A stretch of 64,000 nucleotides of DNA from Rhyacichthys aspro (lineage: Eukaryota > Chordata > Actinopteri > Gobiiformes > Rhyacichthyidae), in assembly GCA_036850595.1 (NCBI GenBank), contig CM072152.1:15885207-15949206 (forward strand), read 5' to 3'. Positions 22,301 through 34,030 of the stretch are shown here, one piece after another. Every line of letters begins with the position of its first letter. The stretch's first letter is position 1. The translations under genes were made by a program, and so were the position numbers. The notes below the pieces were generated by a model that was not told where the DNA came from, made no database searches, and saw only the letters and a program-made list of their open reading frames with translations.

Positions 22301-24520
22301 GCTATAATTTAATATCATTTGTAAATACCGTAGTTAGGAAAGTTGGTAAATCCAATAAAGGCATTCGTATGAATGTATAAGAGTACACTAGAAAAGAAAT
22401 GATGACATTATTCAAACATTGTTATTGTCCATGTGAATTATGATCACTCATGACAGCAGTACTATTACAAGTCATATTTTAATGCTAACAAAGCTGTAGG
22501 CTATACTGCACATTAAGTTGTTGTAACATGCAGTTGCCTATAGCCCAATTAATTCTGAAGGCAGATACTGGAAAGCTCATACCAAGGACAGTGAGAACAT
22601 CTTCCCTTCTCACATTTTAAACACTGGTGCAAGCCTTGCATGAACCAGTTTCATGATATCTCTTCACAAATGTTTTCAGTGCATTTCCTTTCAGACAGAA
22701 TGGACTTTTTATGAGTGGAAAGGTTTTGTCTTGTCCCTGCAGTCTTCATAAACCATGCTGTACCCTCCCTTTACTGCCCTCTATCTCATTTCTTTTTGGC
22801 TCATGTCTCTCTGTGTGAAACCAACTTAATGTGGTAATATTAGGGTTGGCATTTGTGCTTTACCACACGGGACGCTGTAAAGTGAGGGTTTGTGCACAAG
22901 TCTGCCCCTTTAACCTGTGACGTGGGCACTTCTGGCATGTAGCAGAATGCCGCTGGTTTTGAAGTAGCAGCCATATTGTGTTTGGCTCCTCTGATTACAA
23001 GCCACTGTGACACCCAGGCTGCTGTGTTGTAACAAGCACACGGTGGTGGAGACTTCTAAACACAGATGCCAGGAAATTAGGCAGTTGCAGCTCTGTCGTC
23101 ACTGTTCACTTAAAGACTCAGGTTTTGCTTTGTGGTTGTTTTGCTTTGTTTGGATGTTAGAATCAGGATAAGTTTGATCAAACATTATTATTTTAATAGA
23201 AGAGTGTCTTGTGCTTTTTAGTACACAGATTACCCCATTTCCCTAAATCATATTAATGTGATCTGTTACTTTTAAACAGGATGTTGATGCTTGTAGAAAT
23301 ATTTGTAACATTTCATTTTAGGCATTTAAAAAAAAGAGTTACAAAACAGAAGAAGGATAAAAGGGAAATCTTTACCTTAGCTGGCATTTGAAGCCATGCT
23401 GTGACAAAGTTAAATCCCCAGTGGATTAAAAGTTTATCTAAGTCTAATAACTGCTACCAGATGAGCCACATATAAACCCGACGCTCTAACTCTAACCTAT
23501 TCTCGTATTTATTAGCATTGGCTAACACATGATCAATTCACTGATCAGTTTTCTCAAGGATTGACAGAGTCCAACGGTTGATGGATAAAACATCTCGTAC
23601 TCTCAGAACTATTGGTTGTTTCCCAGTCGCCCGGATCCTGGAGGAGCTGCACCCTCCAGAGTCGGGTCTTCCAACAGAACATCTTTTGGAACAGGCTTCA
23701 AGTGGAAGAGCTGCACCTTCAAATATTCTGCACTCAGTTTAGACACTTTAAAAAAAAAAAAAAAAAGTATACTTTTAATGCAAATGTTTTATTGATTTAA
23801 GCCGTGTTTTACAAGCAGTTCTACTTTGAAATAGATTTTAAAAGGTAAGACAATGAAAAAACAAGCAGATTATTGTTAGAAGCATAGTCTGATATTAGTG
23901 AGAGTTTGACACTGGCCCATGGCTCATAAAAAAAGACAAAAACAGTTGTGGCTGCCATGTATAATTTAAGAGAAACCGAAGCTGAAACATAACACGTTGA
24001 AAACTGGCAAACAGCCTATGTCCAGAAGCTATTTTAATTGACACTAACCTGGATGACTGCGATTCTTAATCTTAAATACTAAAAGAAAAAACAGTGTTTA
24101 AACTCTGAAGAGATGTTTTGGAGAAACCTACATTATCTCTTTAAGTTAGTTTTAAATAAAAAGGAAATTAAAAGAAGAAAATTATAACCTCACAGAACAT
24201 AATGATGATGACCTTGACCAACATACTGCTTTCTACAGTGTAAGAGAAGGGCACTTTCATGTCTCAATTAATATGCTTCAGATTGTTCCACTTGTGGAGC
24301 TGAATGAAGCAGCTCACTTGTCTCATTGTAATTACCTGCTTTCGTCAGTCCTTGCGTGGCACACATACACACTAGGTGCACCCCCCATGAGGTGCTAGCA
24401 TGCAGCGTGGCTAACGATGCACAGCTACAAAGGCAAAGTTGGGCCTGTTTCTCCGTTAGCCGGCCTATGTGCAAGTGCTCCCAGCAAGCGTGCTGGATTT
24501 TAGGGTTTAGTGTCCCACTG
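22301..24520. other. Noncoding DNA
   Basis: AT-rich background. A 17-bp A run lies at 23,750-23,766. No gene, retrotransposon tail or site cluster recognised; the A run is not preceded by any LINE or SINE body that I can identify. Confidence 0.5.
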
Positions 24521-24524
24521 AGAC

Positions 24525-24621
24525 AGAATAATGAGTGTATGTTTCTAATCGGTGTGTGCGTGCATGTGTGTTTGTGTGCATCAGCAATGTGGGAGAATAA
24601 TGAGTGTGTGTTGCTAATCTG
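24525..24621 (+). repeat. Imperfect 28-bp direct repeat separated by GT-rich DNA
   Basis: AGAATAATGAGTGTATGTTT followed by CTAATCGG (24,525-24,552) recurs as AGAATAATGAGTGTGTGTTG followed by CTAATCTG (24,594-24,621), with about four differences. The 41 bp between is (GT)n-like. It looks like a small segmental duplication around a microsatellite. Confidence 0.75.
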
Positions 24622-27414
24622 GGCCCTTGGAGACTTGCCTCTCTCTGCTCCTCTCACACTGTCTCAAATCACTCTGTCTCTCCTGGCTTCTTCTCACTCT
24701 CCGTATGTAGGCTAATTTAGCGCTGGCTTTGAAGCGTTCTCTTGCGGGCCTGCGTTCCTCATATCCAAATGCAGGGATTAGCCGGCTTTTATTCTCCAAA
24801 GCCCATCTCATCCTGTTCTCTCTCTTTTCTGTCTGCTTGCCGTCTCCCCGACCCTTGGAAACAGTGGCAGGGACTTAACAACCTGACAACAAATGCTTTG
24901 TTGTTGTGTTTTTGTGTATCGGTTGTTAGCTTAGGCGCTTAGCTCTTTGTGGGCCTGGTGTTTGCTTGTGCGTTCTGGGGATATGTGTCAATAGGGAGCG
25001 GGATGTAGAAGGAATTCTGAGGATGACAGGAAATAAAAGCAAGGAGAGGTGTGGAGAGTCATTTAACATCCTTTATCTTGTTTTAAGATTCATTAGGAAG
25101 AATAATTGGAAATTATGTGGAACTAAGTTACGTCTTGGGGTGACATCACTGATCTCTTTGTAGGACGTTTGTGTGGAAATGTGAGAGGGGGATGCGATGG
25201 CAGGTCTCTAGGTGATATTCCAAATCCCTTTGTAGAGACAGGGACTGTCACTTCTGAGTGTGCCTGATGAAAGTGAGCGTTAAGCAGTAGACGCAGCCTG
25301 CACTCTCCCACTGAGACAACACACTCACATATTGGGTAAAAAAGACTCTTGATGATCTTTCAACAGATCAGGCAGCTTCGGGACCTCTGGGACTCTACAA
25401 CACACACTTGTAGACAAGAATCACACATCCACATACATAGACACTCTCCACAAACTTCATGCAGCTCTTTTTCAGATTTTAAAGTGTGAGGACAGTATCT
25501 TAAAATGTTTATCCTTCTCAAATCCACCAGCTTTTGTCTCTTCTGTTATGACCACCTCGTGGCCCATACCTCGCAGCTTCAAAGTCTGTTTCAACTCACC
25601 TGTTCCTGCTCCATACTTTTCTCGCCTCTGTGACCCAAATTTTGTTTCTTGAAATCTTTATATTTTAGAATCTATAAAAAAAGAGTAGAAATGATCCCAA
25701 CAACACAAACAGTAGTGATTAGATCAGGCATTTATTGCTGGAAGACTATATGCCACAAACATGGAGCCAGTTCTGCTGATGTTCACAACTTAGTGATATA
25801 AATGTACATTATGTCTGACACCACCAAATCTTTTTGCCCCGCATCCTGTCTGTGCCACCCGTTCCTCTTTTCCTTGGCGTTGCTGTTTTGTTGTCACTTC
25901 TGATTCCTCCTTCAGTGTTGACTGTGATTGAGAGTGACCTCTGACCTCTCTGCTTCTATGGAATTCCATACATGGAGCGTCTGTGACCTGGCGACCTCTC
26001 GCAGCGCTCTGATTCTATTGGCTGAAAGGCTCCCTGTCCCTCTCAGCAAAGCGCCGCCAGTCAGAATCAAGACGTCAAAGGTCAAGACTCGTGAAAATGA
26101 GGCAATAAAGTACGGTCAGCCTTTTACAGCAAGGCCTCAATAACATCATTCTGTACATATAGTGGTCCACATAAAAGAGGGAGAGAAAACTGAGAGATGA
26201 AAGATTCACTTTGTTTTAAAGATAGAGTTAAAATTAATCTCTTCATTATTATTTATAACAGGTTTTCCCCAAAACATTTTTTTTGTCATTTTAATTGCTA
26301 TTTTAATGTTTTTTTTATTGGTGCATTGTTGGTTTGTTCCTTTTAGATTACTATTTGCATCCTTTTGAGTCATTTTGTTCTTGTTAGACTTTAAAAATAA
26401 ACCCCAATGCTTCCACAGTGTTAAATAAAAGTTATTTAATTACTGTGGTTTTCTAAACAGTGATAGGGTCAACTCAACTCTGAGCACCTTCTGGTTTCTT
26501 AATTAAACTTCTTCAAGTTTTAACTTTAATGGTGAGGAGAGTTCAAAAGACAAGGTCAGTGTCCAGTCTGTCAAAAACTTTATGTGATGACTGTTCTTAA
26601 AGAATCTTGCATTTTTTCCTCAGTGTTTGAGCGGAGGCTGGGGGTAAAATCTGGGAGTAGGGGTGAGGCTGTCAGAGGTGACAGAGCCACGTTAAAGAAC
26701 AGCCCTTGATCAAGGACCTGGATTGGACATGAACAAGGATCGCTCATCTTCTGATCCCACTCATCCAGTGACACCGTTACAGGACAGACTGACAGACGAC
26801 TGCCCCTGGTTTGAAATATTCTTTAAAGCAGGTTCAGGAGAGTGGAGCAGTCCTCTTCTGTCTCAGAGCTGACAGGTTATAGACAAGTTCTTCTCACTCT
26901 GGTCGCTGCACTTATCTTCTGTCTTAAACTTTTGAGACTAGTCCTCCTTCTTGTCTGTCTGGTCTTCACTAGAAGTACAAGGGTTGAGATACACAAAGTA
27001 ACAAACTCTCCCAAAATAAAAGACACTAGGTTGTATATACATTATTTGGAGTCAACGTGACTAAAACAAGCCATTTCAAAATGTTGTTTCTCTGTATTTG
27101 ACAAATGTACCTATTTTTAAGTTTTCTTCTGAAGTGAAACATAGGCTAATTGTGTCCGCGTCATGGTATGACATTGGCCGGCATATCCTGTCCTTAAATG
27201 AAAACAAAGCAAATAAACAAACAAAAAAACAACAAAAAAACAGCAATTGTCCTCCTTCAGCTTCATCTGATAATCTGCTCAACTCGACCTTTCTGACTTC
27301 CTCCATCCACAGTGTTTTCTGTATGCTCCTTGTGGGATTTCTTTTTTTGACAGAGAGAAGGATGCAGGGTGTGGAAAAAGAGGGTCCACGGAAGAGCCCC
27401 TAAAATAACTGTCA
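24622..27414. other. Noncoding DNA, nothing recognised
   Basis: No coding frame supported. A-rich simple sequence lies at about 27,205-27,243. Confidence 0.5.
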
Positions 27415-27725
27415 TGCAAGTGGACAGGCAGTGATTAAGGATTTAACTGATCATCCCGGGGCTGACAGTGAACCAGCTATTATCTAGCAGGAATCAAACG
27501 CAGCTCAAAGCCCTGGGAGGCTCTGTGCGCGCCTCTCAGCATCTCTCAGCTCCTCTCAGAGGCCCGGCCGACATGAAAGGAGACGTCAGGGTCTGGCAGC
27601 TGACAAGCCATGCACACAGAGAGGAAAGTAATGAGATCTTTATTTTGGCCATTACCTCAGGGACTGTTGATCTGTGTTGTGGTGATGAGCAGCAGAATAC
27701 AAAGAGCCACAGTTTGTTTATGTGG
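27415..27725. promoter_or_regulatory. Candidate cis-regulatory block
   Basis: Repeat-free, mixed-composition block. It has a GC-rich centre (near 27,520-27,590) followed by GTAATGAGATCTTTATTTTGG and GGCCATTACC, giving homeodomain-type cores in both orientations. A 90-codon frame crosses it (27,468-27,740) but resembles no protein I know. Confidence 0.22.
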
Positions 27726-28130
27726 GAACTCCATCTGTGAGAGTGTTGATGTCAATTTTGGGTCATTTACATGACATGAGCATTCCTGGAAACAGAAAAG
27801 TCATCCATATCTTTTCGAAAGATCATCAAGGATCTGTAATGCTAGAAAACAATGTAAAATTCATGGCCTATAGGGTGCTACTAGACACAGAATATGCACA
27901 ACAACTTGCTTTCTCAAGTCTTGCAATTAAGTTTTCTGAAGTTTACTGTTTAATACAACCAGTACCACAGTTATTGTAGCACTGTGAAATAAATATGATT
28001 CAGTCTCATAGAGGTCACAGTGAGGACATAATTACAGTTGTGTATGTTCATGTGTGTAAATGTTGTTCCTCATCAAAGTCTTTACGACACAAGAGACTTG
28101 AAGCATGTTTGTGTGAATGTGTATGTCTTC
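27726..28130. other. Noncoding DNA, nothing recognised
   Basis: AT-rich sequence up to the Tc1-type end; nothing supported. Confidence 0.45.
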
Positions 28131-28252
28131 TGTCAAGGTCAAAAGTTTACATTCACCATAGTTAAATACAACTTTTCATTTCAAATTGCCTTGGAAACAT
28201 CAATTATTTTTCCAATGTAAAATTTCCACTGGGTCAAAAGTCTGCCTCCACT
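28131..28252 (+). mobile_element. Solitary Tc1-family IR/DR end
   Basis: AGGTCAAAAGTTTACATTCACC (given here as its parts AGGTCAAAAGT and TTACATTCACC, 28,137-28,158) recurs 94 bp on as GGGTCAAAAGT plus CTGCCTCCACT (28,231-28,252). The outer copy is followed by ATAGTTAAATACA, and the inner is preceded by TTTCCACT. This is the arrangement of the inverted-repeat/direct-repeat (IR/DR) ends of Tc1/mariner elements such as Sleeping Beauty. No transposase frame follows and I find no inverted partner within about 2 kb, so this is an orphan end or a deleted element. The spacing is shorter than in intact salmonid-type elements. Confidence 0.72.
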
Positions 28253-31200
28253 CTGTGGTGGCTTTGTGCGACTAGTGCATTCCACCAAGTCGCCACAATC
28301 CTACAATAAAATCAAATGTACCTAACAATTTTATAAATATATATATATAAAAGTAATGTGTTGGCCTTGGCCCACGATCAGTCATTCCATTTAGTTTTAT
28401 GTCAACTTATGCAGTAGAGTATGCAGCCATACAGACAGTACAGCCATCTGACACACTCAGGTAAGGTACCCACACCTTCACTACATCAACTGAAGCAAGG
28501 GATGAAGAGACAGAGACTGGAGTTGAACAAAAGGATAGAACTGCAATGCTTTTGTCTGCCTTATTAGTCCACTATAGAGCTTTGTAATTGCACCAACAGC
28601 CACTCTGTGAAATGAAATGGATATGTGAAAATGAATGACAATAATGCATGACAAAAATTACTCTTGATGCTTTTTATACAGACACAAGTGAGGTATAATG
28701 CAGAAATAAAGAAACTTTCTTGATCTCTTCAGTGAGCAATGAATATCACCAATTGACTAGAACCAAACCATGAAGAGTAAATGGCTGTCTGTGCTACATT
28801 GTATTATGTCAACTTAACCTATGGTGGCCAAGGTGAGACAGCCCTTTTCTTATGTATCACTTTCCTGTGTTGTTCTCTCTATCTCAGGAGTACAACCTCC
28901 TGTATCAGCCTTGAACCTGCTTCTTCTCATTGCTCATGCTTCTTAAGGAACACTGGATTGTGTTAAGAGCACATACACATAAGCTTGCACATAGCGACAC
29001 ACACAGCCCTCTTGCTCATACAGAGATGAGTGCTGTGTTTCTTCCTGAGGTCCCTTCACACATTAGACCAGTTCTAATAATAAAAGGGAGCAGAGTCGGA
29101 GTGGATCCTTTGAGTGTTGAGTTGAGGGTGGGTGACCCACTTATCCGTTCCTCAGGCTTTGTCTGGGCCTCTGGGTTAACCCACTTACCCACTCCCCAGG
29201 CTTCTGCTGGGCCCTGGAGTGAAGGCCAGCTCCTTTTCTCATCAAACAACTGCTCTTAATAAAGGCCAGGGGCAGGGGAGCCCAGAGCCCACCAAGCCCT
29301 GCATCTGTATGTGTACGTATACAACGGTGCACACAGAGGAGCAGAACAAAACCCCACTTACACGCTCCTCAATAGTTTTCTGCTCAAACTAAATTTGTTC
29401 CAATGCTTTATCATCATCTGCTACAGTATTTTTGGGCTTTTGTGTGTGTGTTTCTCTGTCGGTGTGTGGATATCAGCAAAGAGATCTCTCTCTGTCTCCT
29501 CCGCCACCAAACTGCATTTGCATTTTAATTATGTCAATGTTTGTTCAAAAGCATGACAGGCGCTCAAACATGACAAAATGGAAATAAGGGACTTAAAGTG
29601 GGGAATTACGGCCTGTTCGCATGTATTTTGCTCAGTGCTAACATGGTGTACATCCCTTGTCCCACATGTGAAACCCTTCTTTTTGACGCCCCCTGATCCT
29701 ATGCACAGAGGAACCTCCCATCAGGAGACACAAAAGAAACTATTGTCTGTCATCAGATTTGCTTTATCAGTTGAAATGGTTTTGCCTTATGCTCGTTTCT
29801 TTGTGTAATCTTTTTTAGTGCTTCCGAAAGTAAAAGTTTACATTTATCTGAATGGCTTCAGTAACTGGTCAGTTATCGACCAGGAAAACGACCTGGAAGA
29901 TCTGTTACCACAATATAATGCCCAGCGTCTCATCAAAACACATGACTGTTTTTCTGAAGGAAAAGTCAAAATACAATTCTCAAAACAAAGAAGTAATGGA
30001 TTTGTGTTGAGGCCATTCCTTAATATTTTACTTTTTTGTAATAAAGTTTCATGATACACCAGTCAAAACCATGATTTTTTTGGCTCACCCCTGCGGGCTG
30101 GTTACTGTTTGGGTCATAAACCCCACCCTCTAACTGTAAGTCAGTGTTAGCTGCTGGTGCACATAGTTCCCCTGAACTCCTGACTCACCTGCCTGTCTTT
30201 GCCTCCTCCCCTTTTGTCTGCTGTCTGTGCGCTGAGTGGCAGGGCCAGGATGGTGCTTCTGTTGTGTGTAATAAATGCTGTTGTATTGAGCCCACAGGGA
30301 AACCCTACTCTCCTCTCCAGCCATTACTGTCTAATAGCCACATGATGGGATTGCACACACAGGCTGTCACGGACAAGCTGATATACTGCCTGGGCTATGT
30401 GTGCGTATGTGCGTGTGTTTGTGTGGGCCCGTGTGCGTGTGTGCCATGTGTCATATAGAGGCTGATATACCTCCCCGGCCCCTGGGCAAAAGAGGGGGGT
30501 AACAGCAGTAAGTCACTCGCAACCTGATCAAGCAGTGATAAATCTTCTGAAGCCGTCCTGTTTCCTCGCACATAGCTCCGGCCTTCCCACTGAACCCTTA
30601 GGGCGACATTGAAAAGGATACGCACATCACTTAAACTGTCCCGTATGTACATTATATTACAGAAAAGATCTTATGCTTCTCACTCACTTCGTTTTTTTTG
30701 CCATGATAAAAGTTTTATCAGTGGTGAAGTATAAAATTCACTCACTAATCAATACATTTTAATTGGATAAGGGCCACTTCCTTTGTAATAAAGCATGTTG
30801 CAGCTGTCCATTTATGTCATTTAAAATAACCTTCCCCTGAACACCAGTTCAACACTGCAGCCATTCAGTAATGCTTGTCATCATTTTTAGAAGCTAAAGG
30901 CTGGTGAATTTCTGTCTGGTCCTCAGGTGGTTTAAAGATCTCAATCTTTCCTCATGGCTGTATTTTTAAGGGAATGTATTGATGCTATTCTGTAGTTCAA
31001 TAACATCCAAGGACAAACTTGGATGTTTTAACCAGTTCTTTTTCATTTTTTCAACTGTTACCTTTATTTTGTGTTAATGTTTTTTGATTAATATTGCAGG
31101 AAATTTCTTGGTATTATTTGTGCTTGTAACATTTACTCGAAGATAATAGTGGCCTCTTTGAATGAGTCTAAATTGTGTTCATTTGAATGATTTATTAAAG

Positions 31201-32394
31201 AGAGTTTGGCCAAGTGGAACTGTTTAAACTTTTCAAGCATGCAACCTGAATTCAGCATTTGATCTTGTTGTTTTGCTGAATGCTTAAGTGTCCTTAACAA
31301 ATTCCAGACGTGGAATTCAGACCTCTTTTGTATTGTGAGCGCTGTGGCTGTCAATAAAAATGTTTTATTAATGTGTACATGCATACAAGTACATGCATGG
31401 GCATGCACACTCACTCACACTTACACAAAAACATCACCCAGCTTTACAAACACTAGACAGAATACAAGGACTGGACAGTGCAAGGACACCAACCCACTTC
31501 AGCTACAATCAGACCAACCTTGAGAGGCACTGGTCCTTTCTCCTTCTCTGAGCTTCAAAAATAATTTGAATGCCTATATAACTCTGAATTTGCTTTGCTT
31601 TGATCGGCAAAACTCATAAATACCCAAACAGTTTTGATTGCACTCTGTTAAAACCTTGTCTCTGAAGATAAACACTGAAAAGGCTTCTTTTTTTTTCACT
31701 TTGACTTATTTTACTGCACGAATAGAAGCTGTATAAACCAACCCCTATAAAGAAAGTAATTGTACAAGGTGACAAAGCTTTATGCTTAAATCAGTGGACG
31801 GCATACACACCCACCCACCGCAGTCTGTACAATAACCAGTCACCCTGCTTATGTCTTTATTAACATGTCTTTTAGCATAGTTTTAATTAACTGAAACCTA
31901 TGGTGGTTGTATACATGCTATTTACTTTGACTTAGATTTAGTCTTTGATAGAAACCTTGAATAAGTCTAACCCGTTGACACCTTATCAGTGACACACTGA
32001 ATCAGTTCAGACTGTAAAGAAGATGTAAGTCAATGTCTTTTGTCAGATGCTTGTGTATGTGTGTTTCATTCTTTGTGGCCTGCGACAGTGTTCAGTACAA
32101 AGCCGCTGCCTTTACCTGAGGATTAGGTGGATCAGACATTGACTGACAGTTCCTCCTCCTGTTCGTTGTATTTGGGGTTATGATGAAGAAAAACACAAAG
32201 CAAAGCTACAACACACCAGAGAGGGACAGCTCAAAGATGAAGTCTCCTTGAATTAGAGTGTGTCTTTCTTTGTGTAATCTGCGTATGCACATGTGGTACT
32301 ATACTGGTATGTAGTGAAAGTATGTGTGTGTGGACAAAAGGTGTGTGTGTTGAGCCCTGCTGTCAGTCCCTGCCATGTTTTACAGGCCGTCCGC
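28253..32394. other. Noncoding DNA with GT-rich tracts
   Basis: No gene supported. A TA run lies at about 28,335-28,349. A second AAAAGTTTACATTTAT, resembling the Tc1 direct repeat, lies at 29,832-29,847 but in the same orientation, so it is not the missing partner. GT-rich, Z-DNA-prone sequence lies at about 30,397-30,450. A perfect 10-bp stem with a 6-base loop lies at 31,002-31,027. Confidence 0.5.
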
Positions 32395-32451
32395 TCTGCA
32401 CAGTGATTAGAGCTGTCGACTCTGATGTGATGACATGGGCTGAAACCACAG
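32395..32451 (+). repeat. Possible SINE head remnant (tRNA-derived)
   Basis: GCACAGTGATTAGAGCTGTC resembles the CAGTGGTTAGCGCTGTCGCCTC head of the teleost SINE family also seen at 39.4 kb, and the following 25 bp loosely fit its B-box part (GGGCTGAAACC for GGGTTCGAACC). Only about 57 bp align by eye and the body is not present, so this is tentative. Confidence 0.4.
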
Positions 32452-33594
32452 CAGGGAAGAGAGCGGTGTGCGTTATGAGTGTGTGAGAGAAACAGGGAGA
32501 AAAAGACAGTCTGTGCAGGCACTTTGAGGGTCACGAGGAGATCAGAGTGAAAGTTTGAGAGAGTGGGTTTAAGAGCCAGGCCTGACCTTGACAACAGCTG
32601 CAGTGGCGGCTTGTAAATGTGCACAGAACCACAGATACAGTGCTGACGGGTGAGAATACGGGTTCCTGCCTGCCACATAATGCTCGCAGCCCACCCAAAG
32701 CTTAATGAAAGTGGTCTATACCAACCTGTTCTCATCCCAAAGATGATATTTAAATATGGGTAATGACATCTTTTCCTATTGTGATGCTGAAAGTGCAGTT
32801 TAGTGTTTAATGTTGATGCACTGGGTTTGCCAAAGACTCACTAATGGGTGCATTGGGTCAACTACTGGAAATCTGCCACAGACCCATTTATAAATTATTT
32901 GTCTATTGGTACCTTGGGTTTGGGCAGTGGATGTAAAAAACTTTCTCTCGCAGAGACTTGATGACACATCCCAAGTGTAGATAAATATAGTTGCATTTGG
33001 CTCTCAGTGGTTGTGGGGTTCACTTTTTTACACTTTGCTTAAGTTTAGGCTGTGATTTTTGCAGACCATCCAATGAAGACCAAATGACCACACCTTCCAC
33101 TTCCCATGCCCCCCCACCCCTTTGGCCTGCTCCACTGGGGCAATACAGAGGCCTTCTGTGGCCAACTATGTCAATTTGGTATTGCTTTTTTTTGTTGTAA
33201 AATATTGCTTTATCAAATGATTATATTAGGCCTTGAGGATATGAAGTAGGGTCTTGAGAACATGTTCATATTTATTAAAATATGGAGGAACTACCACACA
33301 GTTGCTGACACTTCTAAAAACATACACTTCTCAGTGCTCTCCTGTTGCCTCTTATTCACCTTTAGTGCGCCCCATTTCCATATGTTCTTAATCCGCTGGA
33401 GGGAGGGACAGAGGAATCATCGGGGGGAGTTCTGCTCATGACCTGTTTTGGTTTAATGTCTGCGCCTGCTCTAATAGAGGATAAATAAACACTGCCCTGT
33501 TGTGAGCCGCACAGGGCTGTGCACACACAGCGTACCTTGTGGTTGCGTGGCCAGTCAAAGCTAATACAGCAGAAAATGGCTTGCTCTCCTGTCC
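32452..33594. other. Noncoding DNA, nothing recognised
   Basis: The 160-codon minus-strand frame at 32,253-32,735 partly covers this stretch. Its translation has no recognisable domain and includes a CA-repeat-derived segment, so I do not call it a gene. Confidence 0.5.
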
Positions 33595-34030
33595 TCCCCA
33601 TGTGCTGGTGGTGTTATTACTGGAGCCTAATAAGGCCCAGATGCCTAATATTAGACGTAATCTGTCAGAATAGTTTTGTTTATGTAATTTAATTTTTCCA
33701 GCCAGTTGTTTCCAATTAGGTTGTTTAAAAGTTTTAATTGAATAAAATGGGAGATATCTACATGAAGAGAAATGGTAAAAAATCAGGGCGAGGGCCAGAG
33801 CGGACATGTGGGAACAAGGCTTGTGTGTGTAAGTGTGTATGTGCTCCACACACCTATCATTACAGCTTTCCCATTATTGTCAAGCCTCTCACAAGTGAGT
33901 GCTGTCGTGTCTGTGGTAATTATGACGTTATGAGGTGGCAATTACATTGAAATGTGTTTGACTGTCAAACGCCCACTACAATGACATGTCAGCTTGCTGC
34001 GATGAGTATAAAATAGTTGAAATAGAGAGA
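33595..34030. promoter_or_regulatory. Candidate cis-regulatory block
   Basis: Two motif-rich parts. At 33,600-33,745 are CCTAATAAGG, CTAATATTAGACG, CCAATTAGG and TTTTAATTG. At 33,910-34,015 are GGTAATTATGACG, CAATTACATTG and the palindrome TGACATGTCA (33,982-33,991), which contains two TALE-homeodomain (MEIS/TGIF) cores. A GT-rich stretch separates the parts. This is consistent with one or two developmental enhancers; the role is inferred. Confidence 0.3.

Noticed and set aside
23750..23766. Poly-A run as a processed pseudogene or LINE tail
   Set aside because: No retrotransposon or gene-like sequence and no polyadenylation-signal context is seen upstream.
32253..32735. Longest open frame in the window (160 codons, minus strand)
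   Set aside because: No recognisable domain, includes segments translated from CA/GT-rich DNA, and overlaps a probable SINE remnant. Frames of this length are expected by chance in 64 kb.
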